Shown here one piece after another: positions 27,601 through 35,547 of a stretch of DNA of 64,000 nt. The notes under the pieces are model-generated. The model made no database searches. It saw nothing but the letters and a program-made list of their open reading frames with translations, and had not been told where the DNA came from. The DNA lies in NCBI RefSeq assembly GCF_036248275.1, contig NZ_CP109181.1, forward strand, positions 3,100,001 through 3,164,000, in the 5' to 3' direction. Positions within the stretch are counted from its first letter, which is position 1, and each line of letters opens with the position of its first letter. The stretch comes from Streptomyces sp. NBC_01716. GTDB taxonomy: Bacteria; Actinomycetota; Actinomycetes; Streptomycetales; Streptomycetaceae. Position numbers and translations under genes: made by a program.

Positions 27601-27907
27601 CACCTCGTACGGCGACGACCGCGGCGCCGACTGGGCCCGCTTCCTGCGCTGCACGCTGCTGCCGTACGGCTCGGCGGGCGGCGTCGAGGTCGGGTCCGTG
27701 GTGGCGGAGCAGGAGCTGACCGAGCTGGTGGCCGCGCGGCACCCCTCGCGCGACGGCAAGCTGGACGACTGCCTGGAGACGTTCACGGTGATGCTGGAGC
27801 GCGGCGTAGCGCTGGAGGACGGCTGGCAGGCCTGGCGGCTTGGCATGGTCCCGAGCCGCCACGCCCGCGAGGTCATGGGCGTCCCGGTGGAACCGGCCCA
27901 GGCCTGA
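24695..27907 (+). CDS. STAND-type NB-ARC ATPase with C-terminal TPR array
   Basis: 1070 aa from ATG 24695 (GGAGGGGGAG upstream). The N-terminal about 80 residues are helical. A Gly/Ala/Val-rich hydrophobic stretch (about residues 85-130) could insert into a membrane. The NTPase has Walker A GAPGSGRTTLA (about 250), Walker B VTIVLDDAS, sensor LLLVTSR and the GLPLALRIAG motif. From about residue 620 helical TPR-like repeats recur with a GEAWTxxxLG theme. STAND proteins switch between states on ligand binding. There is no DNA-binding domain, so it is not a typical SARP regulator. The role is unknown. Confidence 0.82.
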   Translation: MRDSHRAEAERLLVRAVEEEVRRSGGRIDGNVLLARGRGALDSIAEAAADEYALYEAALGRADAERRTMSDRLGGGALRTPLLVAGVAAASAAVADVGLGTGTGTAVGTGVIVAVVGTATAVANVASAGRSSGRAGAAEQAGNVEQLRLQWLTALEVRGIRPYLDQQRVLTQATRRTTKKPTVVPQLRGSDRSAAARRRSVLEQSFGHLPAPDGPFAGRREEIGQIARWVHAARASTETRPTVVVLYGAPGSGRTTLAVRAAHQLRDQFRGACVVDLRGGGAGQAPLSTRDALLHLLNRLGAPREQLLFRERSSPEQQVRRLSELYHQHLTGLPVTIVLDDASDAEQIRTLLPERSDSLLLVTSRQPVELPADTPAWVHQLPLEALDGAGCEELLRAVGEEPQGGPYDAQSIDSVGELCGGLPLALRIAGSSLGSRTSQQLATDLEAYGPVDPAERAMWLRYSDQSDQARRLLRRLALAGRASLGAAAAAALLATDEQEAERLLTVLSRAGLIDHVRASRYRLHDVVRNFALARLLDEEEAADRTAAQERLIQNYSELADSVIRLVDGKTSTRADQFGGHGFSSLDAALRWLDDESSFITAALRHAEGVDQAAVLSLLGALCDYCLLRGDLYRLGEISELAQAVDQGLLIRSVQWRTGIAARQLGELDKAQTTLTSVVDLYREAHHDAGAARALCSLGITLHHQGNLTGASAKLREALELQAPAELGADRAWTLHALAAVERDRANLTEAIALLSTALVLHREGESLHGEAWTHFQLGQVCLRLGDVPRAERELGQAMDLYGRTRDGRGEAWALTQLARARLVDGEPESAADQFRQALSRHRDNEDARGEAWTLYYLGQALEECGEAAQAVRELERARSMFSRMRDVYGLACARHHSGRATRDQRAAQTGNLRNSGFARQLLVDARADFRRIGVAHGEAWTCLELAIIDAGNSKAAQALALCDEAAALFTSYGDDRGADWARFLRCTLLPYGSAGGVEVGSVVAEQELTELVAARHPSRDGKLDDCLETFTVMLERGVALEDGWQAWRLGMVPSRHAREVMGVPVEPAQA

Positions 27908-27914
27908 GCCCGCG

Positions 27915-27947
27915 CCGGGCGGGCGCGACTGACAGGAGCCCGCCCGG
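27915..27947 (+). terminator. Hairpin terminator after the STAND ATPase gene
   Basis: Perfect 10-bp stem CCGGGCGGGC / GCCCGCCCGG (27915-27924 with 27938-27947), 8 bp after the stop codon. A second larger inverted repeat (CACGCCTGG at 27984-27992 with CCAGGCGTG at 28019-28027) follows and may serve the convergent transcript. Confidence 0.6.
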
Positions 27948-28134
27948 GTGCGCCGCCCTCGCGACACGCACCGGGCCTCGGCTCACGCCTGGACGGGCCT
28001 GCCGCGAACACGCGGGCCCCAGGCGTGCTCCCGGCCTCGGTGACACGTCCCTCGTGGGCTCGTGCCCGACAACTCGTGTCCGGCGGCTCGTGCCGCAGTG
28101 TCCCGCGCACGCCGCGACGGCGCACGCGCACGCC

Positions 28135-28389
28135 TTACGTCGTCTGCCGGCTTCCCCCGGCCGCCGCCGACGCGGTCGGCTCCTCCGCGCCCGCCCCGTC
28201 CGCCGGCTTCTCCTCGAAGTCGACCTTGCCCATGTGGCGGTTCATCGACTTCATCAGGAGCCATACCCCGCCCGCCATCACGGCGAAGACGACGAAGCCG
28301 AGGACGCCGGGCGTCACCTTGTTCTCGTCCAGCTCCTTCGCGAGCGGAACGAGCTGAGTCACTGCCTGGGTCGCATACATATCAGGCAT
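28135..28389 (-). CDS. Small conserved membrane protein, 84 aa
   Basis: One TM helix (VLGFVVFAVMAGGVWLLMKSM, about residues 28-48) is preceded by a short outside or periplasmic segment and followed by a charged, Ala/Glu-rich cytoplasmic tail. The start overlaps the mca stop by 8 bp, so it is the second gene of an mca operon. The gene order mca-small membrane protein appears conserved in Streptomyces from memory. Function unknown. Confidence 0.75.
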   Translation of the reverse strand: MPDMYATQAVTQLVPLAKELDENKVTPGVLGFVVFAVMAGGVWLLMKSMNRHMGKVDFEEKPADGAGAEEPTASAAAGGSRQTT

Positions 28390-29263
28390 TGTCGCGGATG
28401 CCCGCGAAGAGGTCGCTCTCGGGGAGGGAGGTGTCGACGAGCGACTTCACGAGCTCGTACTCCTCGGTCGGCCAGATCTCCCGCTGGATGTCCATCGGGA
28501 CGCGGAACCAGCCGCCGTCGGGGTCGATCTGCGTGGCGTGCGCGACCAGCGCCTTGTCCCGGATCTCGTAGAAGTCGTCGCACGGCACATGCGTGGTCAG
28601 CGTGCGCTCCGCGCGCCCGAACTCCGCCCAGCGCTCCAGCCACTCCGCGTACGGGGACTCCAGACCGCGCGCCAGCAACGCCTCGTGCAGCGCGACCGTA
28701 CGGGGACGGTTGAAGCCCTGGTTGAAGTAGATCTTCTGCGGCTGCCACACCGGGCCGAACTCGGCCTCCGGGTACTTCTCGGCGTCCGCCGCCGACTCGA
28801 AGGCCACCATCGAGATCTTGTGGGTCATGATGTGGTCGGGGTGCGGATACCCGCCGTTCTCGTCGTACGTCGTGATCACCTGCGGCCGCTGCTCGCGGAT
28901 CATCCGCACGAGCCGGCCGGCCGCCTCGTCGACGTCCTCCAGGGCGAAGCAGCCCTCGGGGAGCGGCGGCAGCGGGTCACCCTCGGGCAGACCCGAGTCC
29001 ACGTAACCGAGCCACTGCTGTCTGATGCCGAGGATCTCGCGGGCCTCGTCCATCTCCTTCTTGCGGACCTCGTGGATGTGCTCCTCGATATAGGCGTCCC
29101 CCTGGAGCTTGGGGTTGAGGATGGAGCCGCGCTCGCCTCCGGTGCAGGTCACGACCAGCACGTCCACCCCCTCGGATACGTACTTGGCCATGGTTGCCGC
29201 GCCCTTGCTCGACTCGTCGTCGGGGTGGGCGTGCACGGCCATCAATCGCAGCTGGTCAGTCAA
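28382..29263 (-). CDS. mca: Mycothiol S-conjugate amidase
   Basis: 293 aa from TTG 29263, with GAGGA about 8 nt upstream. An in-frame ATG at 29290 is possible but adds a tail not typical of Mca. Zinc-binding motifs HAHPDDES (near the N-terminus) and YPHPDH (about residue 140) define the LmbE/PIG-L deacetylase fold. The TCTGGERGS and ENGGYPHPDHIMTHK context is that of Mca rather than MshB. The enzyme cleaves mycothiol-toxin conjugates to a mercapturic acid and GlcN-Ins, so it acts in detoxification. Divergent from the DUF4307 gene. Confidence 0.93.
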   Translation of the reverse strand: MTDQLRLMAVHAHPDDESSKGAATMAKYVSEGVDVLVVTCTGGERGSILNPKLQGDAYIEEHIHEVRKKEMDEAREILGIRQQWLGYVDSGLPEGDPLPPLPEGCFALEDVDEAAGRLVRMIREQRPQVITTYDENGGYPHPDHIMTHKISMVAFESAADAEKYPEAEFGPVWQPQKIYFNQGFNRPRTVALHEALLARGLESPYAEWLERWAEFGRAERTLTTHVPCDDFYEIRDKALVAHATQIDPDGGWFRVPMDIQREIWPTEEYELVKSLVDTSLPESDLFAGIRDNA

Positions 29264-29347
29264 GACTCGGTCCTCAGTGATATGTCGCATCGGGCGGCTT
29301 CTATAGTGACGGAAACCAGGGACGGAAAATTCCGGAGAGGAACGTCC

Positions 29348-29758
29348 ATGACCGCGGAACGCCCACCGGTTCTTCCCGATGACCGCTACGGCCGCTCGTC
29401 CGACGAGCGTGCGGACCGGGGGCTCAGGATCGTCGGCTCGGTGCTCGGCGTCGGCCTTCTCGCGCTCGTCGGCTGGTTCGGTTACGACTATGTGGCAGGC
29501 CAGAGTGTCTCGGGCGAGCTCATCAAATTCAAGCGGGTATCGGCCTCCGCGGTCGAGGTGCATCTGGAGGTCCGCAAGGACAAGGACGCGGCCGGCACGT
29601 GCACGCTGCGTTCGCGCGCGGAGGACGGCGCCGAGGTGGGCCGCAAGGACGTCCGCTTCGACGGTCCCGAGACGCGGATAGACCGGGTCGTCACCGTCCG
29701 TACGACCGGCAGCGCGACGAGCGCGGAGCTCGTCGGCTGTACGTCCGACGACAGCTGA
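29348..29758 (+). CDS. DUF4307 membrane protein
   Basis: 136 aa from ATG 29348 (GGAGAGGAA upstream). A Pro/Arg-rich N-terminus is followed by one TM helix (IVGSVLGVGLLALVGWFGYDYV, about 30-51) and an extracytoplasmic beta-rich domain with two Cys, matching the actinobacterial DUF4307 family often found beside mca. Function unknown. Confidence 0.82.
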   Translation: MTAERPPVLPDDRYGRSSDERADRGLRIVGSVLGVGLLALVGWFGYDYVAGQSVSGELIKFKRVSASAVEVHLEVRKDKDAAGTCTLRSRAEDGAEVGRKDVRFDGPETRIDRVVTVRTTGSATSAELVGCTSDDS

Positions 29759-29908
29759 CAAGCGTGGTCCAGGTCACCGGGCGCCCGATTCTGTTCTGAA
29801 CCTTCCCGGCGCCCCTCCAGGTTCACCCCGCTGACCTGCGGTGATGTGATTCTGATGCCTTTCGTCCTGCCCTTGCGCCGCGGAATTGTTAGGCTCGTGG
29901 TTTCGCCC

Positions 29909-29935
29909 ACCCGAGAAGGCACAATCCTTCTGGGT
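29909..29935 (+). promoter_or_regulatory. Hairpin in the greA 5' leader
   Basis: ACCC-(G)-AGAAGG / CCTTCT-GGGT forms a 10-bp stem with one bulged G and a CACAAT loop, ending 41 bp before GTG 29977. It is followed by the T-rich TTGCTTTGTATT. It could be a transcription attenuator of greA; E. coli greA has an analogous leader-derived control. Function is inference. Confidence 0.4.
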
Positions 29936-29976
29936 AGGGCGTTGCTTTGTATTCCCAGCACCTACGAGGAGCACCT

Positions 29977-30474
29977 GTGACCCAGACCAGCGAGAACGTC
30001 ACCTGGCTCACCCAGGCGGCGTACAACCAGCTCAAGGCCGAGCTGGATCACCTGTCTGGTCCCGCGCGCGTCGAGATCGCCCAGAAGATCGAGGCCGCCC
30101 GCGAGGAGGGGGACCTGAAGGAGAACGGCGGGTACCACGCGGCCAAGGAGGAGCAGGGCAAGCAGGAGCTGCGGGTACGCCAGCTGACCCAGCTCCTGCA
30201 GAACGCCAAGGTGGGCGAGGCACCGGCCGACGACGGGATCGTCGAGCCCGGCATGGTCGTCACGATCGCCTTCGACGGCGACGAGGACGACACGCTGACG
30301 TTCCTCATGGCCTCGCGCGAGTACGCGAGCTCCGACATCGAGACGTACTCACCGCAGTCGCCGCTCGGCACGGGTGTGAACGGCAAGAAGGTCGGCGACG
30401 AGGCGGAGTACGAGCTGCCGAACGGCAAGAAGGCCTCGGTGAAGATCCTGGCCGCGAAGCCGTACCAGGGCTAG
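29977..30474 (+). CDS. greA: Transcription elongation factor GreA
   Basis: 165 aa from GTG 29977 (GAGGAG upstream). The N-terminal coiled coil has the typical EGDLKENGGYHAAKEEQGK tip, whose acidic residues enter the RNA polymerase secondary channel and stimulate cleavage of backtracked RNA. The C-terminal FKBP-like domain ends NGKKASVKILAAK. The stop codon TAG is part of the CTAG flanking a MITE-like element. Confidence 0.96.
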   Translation: MTQTSENVTWLTQAAYNQLKAELDHLSGPARVEIAQKIEAAREEGDLKENGGYHAAKEEQGKQELRVRQLTQLLQNAKVGEAPADDGIVEPGMVVTIAFDGDEDDTLTFLMASREYASSDIETYSPQSPLGTGVNGKKVGDEAEYELPNGKKASVKILAAKPYQG

Positions 30475-30635
30475 GGGGTGTCTTGTCGATCAGGCCGGAT
30501 CAGTGAGCGGGGTCTGGTGCGTGCGGTCGCAAGGCGGAGGAGGGAGACATGGCGGAGCCATGGCGACCGACGACAACGCGGCGAGCGTGCGTGCCAGGAC
30601 CGCGAGCCCGGCAAGATCGGCAAGACACCCCCTAA
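30471..30635. mobile_element. MITE-like element, family A, copy 2
   Basis: Left end CTAG (the greA stop) then GGGGTGTCTTGTCGATCAGG. The reversed right end is TTAG then GGGGTGTCTTGCCGATC. The core GGTGCGTGCGGTCGCAAGGC and the GACAACGCGGCGAGCGTGCG segment are present. About 165 bp, non-coding. It may act as the greA terminator. Confidence 0.72.
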
Positions 30636-30690
30636 ACACCGATCCACCGGCCCCCCGGGGGCCGGTGGATCAGGACAGAGATGCCGAGCG

Positions 30691-31563
30691 TCAGGCGGTG
30701 GCCGAGCGGTAGCGCCGGACCGCCAGGGTGCGGAAGACCACGATGATCAGGACGGACCAGATCAGCGAGGCCCAGATCGGGTGCTCCATCGGCCAGGCGC
30801 CGGTCACCGAGGCCTCCCGGCCGGGGATCGTGTTGCCGAAGAGCTCGCGCGCCGCCTGCACGGTCGCGCTGAACGGATTCCACTCCGCGACATGCTGGAG
30901 GAACGCGGGCATGCCGTTGACCGGCACGAACGCGTTGGAGATGAACGTGAGCGGGAAGAGCCAGATCAGCCCGCCGGACGTGGCGGCCTCGGGCGTACGG
31001 ACGATGAGCCCGATCAGCGCGCCGATCCACGAGAACGCGTAGCCGAGGAAGAGCAGCAGCGCGAAGCCGGCGAGCACACTCCCGATGTTCTCGTGGGTGC
31101 GCCAGCCGATGATCAGGGCGACGGCCGCGAGGACGACGAGCGTGAGGGCGGTCTGTACGAGGTCGGCGAGCGTACGTCCGGTGAGGACCGCGCCGCGGGC
31201 CATGGGCAGTGAGCGGAACCGGTCGATGAGCCCCTTGTGCATGTCGTCGGCGATGCCGGCGCCGGCGCCCGCCGTGGCGAAGGTCACGGTCTGCGCGAAG
31301 ATGCCCGCCATCAGGAACTCGCGGTAGGCCTGGGCGCTGCCGGGAGCGGCGCCGGGGATGTTGATGGAGCCGCCGAAGACGTAGGTGAAGAGCACCACGA
31401 ACATGATGGGCTGGATCAGCCCGAAGATGATCATCTCCGGGATGCGCACCATCCGGATCAGATTGCGCTTGGCCACGACCAGCGAGTCGCGGATCGACTG
31501 GACGATGCCGCCGCGCGGGGGCGGGGCGAGGGCCTTGGGCGAGGCCTCGGTTACGGCGCTCAC
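30691..31563 (-). CDS. ABC-2 type transporter permease (DrrB-like)
   Basis: 290 aa with about six TM helices in an ABC-2 membrane domain. The conserved stretch LTFISNAFVPVNGMPAFLQHVAEWNPFSATV is characteristic of Drr-type and lipid/antibiotic exporters. It starts inside the ATPase stop (4-bp overlap), so both subunits are made together. The substrate is unknown; efflux of hydrophobic drugs is typical of the family. Confidence 0.88.
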   Translation of the reverse strand: MSAVTEASPKALAPPPRGGIVQSIRDSLVVAKRNLIRMVRIPEMIIFGLIQPIMFVVLFTYVFGGSINIPGAAPGSAQAYREFLMAGIFAQTVTFATAGAGAGIADDMHKGLIDRFRSLPMARGAVLTGRTLADLVQTALTLVVLAAVALIIGWRTHENIGSVLAGFALLLFLGYAFSWIGALIGLIVRTPEAATSGGLIWLFPLTFISNAFVPVNGMPAFLQHVAEWNPFSATVQAARELFGNTIPGREASVTGAWPMEHPIWASLIWSVLIIVVFRTLAVRRYRSATA

Positions 31564-32672
31564 TTGGCGCTCTCCTTCGGGTCCGTGACGGTGTCGTCCG
31601 TGATCGGGCCGGTGACGGTGTCGTCGGCGGGGTCGGGGGTGGGGCCGGGTGCCGTGGCGGTGGCCGAACCGGCGGGCCTGTCCGGGGACTTGCCCGATGC
31701 CGGGCCGCCGCCTTCGCCGTTCTCCCGGCCCTCCTCGGCGGCGTGGCCGGTGAGCGAGATGAAGACGTCGTCGAGGGTGGGGCGGCGCAGCCCGATGTCG
31801 TCGATCTCCACGCCCCGCGCGTCGAGTTCCCTGATGATCTCGGCGAGCAGTTTCGCGCCGCCGGTGACCGGGACGGTGAGCTTGCGGGTGTGCTCGGCGA
31901 CCATCACCTCGCCCTTGCCGAAACCGGCCAGCACATCGCGGGTCGGGGTGATCTGGTCGCGCTCGTGGACGACGACCTCGACGCGCTCGCCGCCCGTGCG
32001 GGCCTTGAGTTCGTCGGCGGTGCCGCGCGCGATGACCTGGCCGTGGTCGATGACGCAGATGTCATGGGCCAGGTGGTCGGCCTCTTCCAGATACTGGGTG
32101 GTGAGCAGCAACGTCGTGCCGCCCGCGACCAGTTCCTCGATGATGCCCCACAACTGCTGGCGGTTGCGCGGGTCGAGGCCGGTCGTCGGCTCGTCCATGA
32201 ACATCACCGGCGGGGAAACGACGAGCGCCGCGGCGAGGTCGAGTCGCCTGCGCATACCGCCGGAGTAGGTCTTGGTGGTGCGGTCGGCCGCGTCGCTGAG
32301 GTTGAAGCGGTCGAGGAGTTCGACGGCCCTGGCCTTCGCGGCGCGGGCGCTCTGCTGGTAGAGCTGGCCGACCATCTGGAGGTTCTCGCGGCCGGTCAGA
32401 TACTCGTCGACGGCGGCGAACTGGCCGGAGAGGCCGATGTTCCTGCGGACCTCGTTGGGGTGCTTGAGCACGTCGATGCCCGCGACGACGGCCTTGCCGC
32501 TGTCGGGCTGGAGCAGGGTCGTCAGCACACGGACCGCGGTGGTCTTTCCCGCGCCGTTGGGGCCGAGCAGACCGAGGACCGTGCCTTCGGGGACATCGAG
32601 ATCGACGCCGTCCAGTGCTCTTACGTCGCCGAACGTCTTGACCAGGCCTTCGGCATAGATGGCGCCTGGCAT
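31560..32672 (-). CDS. ABC transporter ATP-binding protein (DrrA-like)
   Basis: 370 aa. Walker A GPNGAGKTT, Q-loop, signature YSGGMRRRLDLA, Walker B VMFMDEPTTGLD and the H-loop are all present. The C-terminal region has the DrrA-type extension (DDIGLRRPTLDDVFISLTGHA), plus a Gly/Asp/Thr-rich tail of about 60 residues that is longer than usual. It pairs with the overlapping permease. A CGCGAT-AC-ATCGCG palindrome lies about 90 bp upstream. Confidence 0.9.
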   Translation of the reverse strand: MPGAIYAEGLVKTFGDVRALDGVDLDVPEGTVLGLLGPNGAGKTTAVRVLTTLLQPDSGKAVVAGIDVLKHPNEVRRNIGLSGQFAAVDEYLTGRENLQMVGQLYQQSARAAKARAVELLDRFNLSDAADRTTKTYSGGMRRRLDLAAALVVSPPVMFMDEPTTGLDPRNRQQLWGIIEELVAGGTTLLLTTQYLEEADHLAHDICVIDHGQVIARGTADELKARTGGERVEVVVHERDQITPTRDVLAGFGKGEVMVAEHTRKLTVPVTGGAKLLAEIIRELDARGVEIDDIGLRRPTLDDVFISLTGHAAEEGRENGEGGGPASGKSPDRPAGSATATAPGPTPDPADDTVTGPITDDTVTDPKESAK

Positions 32673-32764
32673 AGGGGTACTCCCGGAGTTGTGTCAGATG
32701 CGGTGAAATGGTGCAATCCGTGCTAACGGAGAGCTTAAGCCGACAGAGCAGGGGCTGACGCTAA

Positions 32765-32778
32765 CGCGATACATCGCG
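32765..32778. promoter_or_regulatory. Palindrome upstream of the Drr-type ABC operon
   Basis: CGCGAT-AC-ATCGCG, 14 bp, in the 268-bp gap between the ABC operon start and ilvA, about 93 bp upstream of the ATPase start codon. It is a candidate repressor site. The rest of the gap shows no ORF, only AT-richer patches and an element remnant next to ilvA. Confidence 0.4.
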
Positions 32779-32917
32779 ACCTGCAAGCTATTTACGTAAG
32801 CTCCATGTAAAGGCGACTGGGAGGCGCGCCGGAGACCACCGGGAGACGGTTCAGGAACGCGCGGGAGTCACCCGGGAGTCGCCCGGGAGGCTTTCGGGAG
32901 GTGGGCCGGGGTCCTTC

Positions 32918-32940
32918 GGTCTGTCGTTCGGGATCAGGCC
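32918..32940. repeat. Solo end of family A element at the ilvA 3' end
   Basis: GGTCTGTCGTTCGGGATCAGG plus CC matches the family A left end. It abuts the ilvA stop (32941-32943). No second end is visible, so this is a remnant. Confidence 0.5.
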
Positions 32941-34206
32941 TCAGCCCAGGATCGTGTAGCCCGCCTCGCGCAGCGCCGACGCCACGTCCGCGCAGTGCTC
33001 GGGGCCCTTCGTCTCCAGATGCAGTTCCACATCCGCCTCGGTCAGCCCGAGCCGCGGATCTGTCCGTACGTGGCTCACGTCCAGTACGTTCGCGTCGGCC
33101 ACCGACAGCACTCCCAGCAGTGTCGCGAGCGCCCCGGGCCGGTCCGTGATGCGCAGCCGCAGCCCCAGGTAGCGCCCGGACACCGCCATCCCGTGGCGCA
33201 GGATCCGCTGCATCAGCAGGGGGTCCACATTGCCGCCCGACAGCACGGCGACCACCGGCCCGGAGAACGCCCCCGGCGTGCTCAGCAGCGCCGCGACCGG
33301 GCTCGCCCCGGCCGGCTCCACGACCAGCTTCGCCCGCTCCAGACAGAGCAGGAGCGCGGCGGACAGCTCGTCCTCGGAGACCGTACGCACCTCGTCGACC
33401 AGGTCCCTGACCAGCGGGAACGTGATCTCGCCCGGTCGGCCCACCTTGATGCCGTCCGCCATCGTCTGCTGCTCGTCGATCGACATCGGCCGCCCGGCCC
33501 GCAGCGAGGGCGGGAACGCCGCCGCGCCCGCCGCCTGCACACCGATCACCTTGACGTCCGGCCGTACTCCCTTCACCGCGAGGGCGATACCCGCGGCCAG
33601 TCCGCCGCCGCCGAGACCGACGAGGATCGTCCGAACCTCGGGGCACTGCTCCAGGATCTCCAGGCCCACCGTGCCCTGTCCGGCGATGATGTCCGGGTGG
33701 TCGAAGGGGTGGATGAAGACCGCGCCGGTCTCGCGCGCGTACTCCTGCGCGGCGGCCAGGGTCTCGTCGACGACCTGGCCGTGCAGCCGCACCTCGGCGC
33801 CGTACTCACGGGTCGCCGCGACCTTGGGCAGCGGCGCCGCGAGCGGCATGAACACGGTGGAGCACACCCCGAGCAGCGTCGAGGCGAGCGCGACGCCCTG
33901 CGCGTGGTTGCCCGCGCTGGCGGCGACGACACCGGCCGCGCGCTCCTCGGGCGAGAGACCGGCGATCCGCACGTAAGCGCCGCGCAGCTTGAACGACCCC
34001 GTCCGCTGAAGGTTCTCGCACTTGAGGTGGACCGGGGAGCCGACCAGGCGCGTCAGATGCCGGCTGCCCTCCATCGCGGTCATCCTGGCCACACCGTTCA
34101 GCATCTTCTGCGCGCCGCGGATGTCGTCGAGGATCAGCGCCGGCGCGGAGGCGCGCGGTGCGGCGGAGCTGAACGATCCGGAGGGACGCGACGTACCGAA
34201 GGTCAT
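32941..34206 (-). CDS. ilvA: Threonine ammonia-lyase (biosynthetic-type threonine deaminase)
   Basis: 421 aa, PLP-dependent fold II. The PLP lysine is in SFKLRGA (about residue 73). The phosphate-binding GLGGGGLA loop, ASAGNHAQG and a C-terminal ACT-like domain (RITDRPGALATLLGVLSVAD) are present. It converts L-threonine to 2-oxobutanoate, the first step to isoleucine. The length and single ACT domain fit the shorter actinobacterial/catabolic-like enzymes. Divergent from a MarR gene. Confidence 0.9.
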   Translation of the reverse strand: MTFGTSRPSGSFSSAAPRASAPALILDDIRGAQKMLNGVARMTAMEGSRHLTRLVGSPVHLKCENLQRTGSFKLRGAYVRIAGLSPEERAAGVVAASAGNHAQGVALASTLLGVCSTVFMPLAAPLPKVAATREYGAEVRLHGQVVDETLAAAQEYARETGAVFIHPFDHPDIIAGQGTVGLEILEQCPEVRTILVGLGGGGLAAGIALAVKGVRPDVKVIGVQAAGAAAFPPSLRAGRPMSIDEQQTMADGIKVGRPGEITFPLVRDLVDEVRTVSEDELSAALLLCLERAKLVVEPAGASPVAALLSTPGAFSGPVVAVLSGGNVDPLLMQRILRHGMAVSGRYLGLRLRITDRPGALATLLGVLSVADANVLDVSHVRTDPRLGLTEADVELHLETKGPEHCADVASALREAGYTILG

Positions 34207-34350
34207 GATGGCCAGTCTCGCAGCTCATCACCCGGCCGGCCGCCCGAAACCGGGGGGCGTCCACCGGTTTACCCGCAGCTGGTACGGGCGGCGGCGGGGC
34301 CGCGTACTCTGTCCCCCACCAACCGACCACCGCACGAGAGAGCCCCAGCC

Positions 34351-35016
34351 ATGCCCCCTACTCAGGACATGACTTCCGCTGTGTCGGCCTCCCCGGGCTC
34401 CGGCTCCGAACCCGCAGGTTCCGACCCCTCCGGCTCCGCACCTTTAGAGACCGCACCGGCACCTACCGCCGGTACCGAACCCGTCGCCGTACCGGACGAC
34501 GCCCCACTTCTCGACGCGCTCCAGCACCAGGTGGCCGTCTTCGCCCGACGGGCGGAACAGACCCGCCTCGGCGGCGTCGGCCAGGTGCGCAACTCCATGG
34601 ACCGCGCCGCCTATCTGCTGCTCAACCGGCTTGATCTGGAAGGCCCGATGGGCGTCAAGGCGCTGGCCGCGGGGATGGGGATCGACTCCTCCACCGTCAC
34701 CCGCCAGGTCGCGCCGCTCGTCGACACCGGCCTGGTCAAGCGCACGTCACACCCGGAGGACGGCCGCGCCGTCGTCCTCGAACTCTCGGCCCGCGGGCTG
34801 AGCCGCCTCGAAGAGGTCCGCTCCTCACGCCGCGAACTGATGTCGCAGGTCACGGACGGCTGGACGGAGGAGGAACGGGAATCGTTCTGCGCGCTCCTCA
34901 CCCGGTTCAACTCCGCCCTGTCCGCACGGCAGTCGGGCCCCGCGTCGGCCGAACCGGTCGCGCACCGGGTCCCGGTGGACGAACCCGGCGGTACGGAGCC
35001 ACCGCCGGCCTCTTGA
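34351..35016 (+). CDS. MarR family regulator
   Basis: 221 aa from ATG 34351 (an ATG at 34369 is possible). A Ser/Pro/Ala-rich disordered N-tail of about 50 residues is followed by a MarR winged helix. The recognition region reads MGVKALAAGMGIDSSTVTRQ with wing HPEDGRAVVLELSARG. It is divergent from ilvA, and the 144-bp gap would hold both promoters. Ligand and targets unknown. Confidence 0.87.
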   Translation: MPPTQDMTSAVSASPGSGSEPAGSDPSGSAPLETAPAPTAGTEPVAVPDDAPLLDALQHQVAVFARRAEQTRLGGVGQVRNSMDRAAYLLLNRLDLEGPMGVKALAAGMGIDSSTVTRQVAPLVDTGLVKRTSHPEDGRAVVLELSARGLSRLEEVRSSRRELMSQVTDGWTEEERESFCALLTRFNSALSARQSGPASAEPVAHRVPVDEPGGTEPPPAS

Positions 35017-35046
35017 TTTCGGCCCGGGTCTGTCCTCATATGAGGT

Positions 35047-35547
35047 GTGCGAGAGCGATGGCAGCCGGCTGTGGACCGCCGTCGCGCCCAGGAGTTCGAG
35101 GCGTTCGCCGCGGGCGCGGCAGGCCGACTGCTGCATGCCGCCACGCTGTTGACGGGTGAGCCCGCCGACGCCAAACCCCGTGCGGAACGCCTGCTGACGG
35201 CCGCCCTGGCCCGTACATACGCGGACTGGGACCGGCTGCGCGCCGAGGATCCGTACGACCGCGCACGTCAGGAGATCGCCGTCCGGTACGCGCGGGGTGC
35301 CTGGCGGCAGCCGCGGACCGGTGCGGGTCTGCTCGGCCGGCTCACACCGCAGGAGCGGCTCATTCTGGTGCTGCGGCTGTACGAGGGGGTCGCCGAGGAG
35401 CAGACGGCGGCGCTGATCGGACTGCCGGTCGAGCGGGTGCGGGCGATCTGCGCGCGGGCGGTCAACGCGATGCGGCAGCCCGCGCCGCCGCCCCGCCCGG
35501 CCCCGCACTGGCCGCTGTCGCTGCTCTCCCGGCAGGCGGCGCGATGA
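35047..35547 (+). CDS. Sigma-factor-like protein (region 4 HTH)
   Basis: 166 aa from GTG 35047. The C-terminal half holds a sigma70 region-4-like HTH (LTPQERLILVLRLYEGVAEE followed by QTAALIGLPVERVRAICARAV). The N-terminal half resembles a degenerate region 2 (ECF/SigJ-like) without the usual core-binding consensus. It overlaps the next gene by 4 bp, an arrangement typical of sigma/anti-sigma pairs. Whether it binds RNA polymerase is unknown. Confidence 0.65.
   Translation: MRERWQPAVDRRRAQEFEAFAAGAAGRLLHAATLLTGEPADAKPRAERLLTAALARTYADWDRLRAEDPYDRARQEIAVRYARGAWRQPRTGAGLLGRLTPQERLILVLRLYEGVAEEQTAALIGLPVERVRAICARAVNAMRQPAPPPRPAPHWPLSLLSRQAAR

Noticed and set aside
24266..27967. 1233-codon minus-strand frame opposite the STAND ATPase gene
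   Set aside because: Composition is Arg/Gln/Gly/Val-rich without domains, it has no ribosome binding site, and the opposite strand carries full Walker motifs and a terminator.
31560..31740. Repeat-like Asp/Thr tail of the DrrA-like protein as a separate gene or recombination scar
   Set aside because: The frame is continuous to the overlap with the permease start, and short acidic tails are common in this family.
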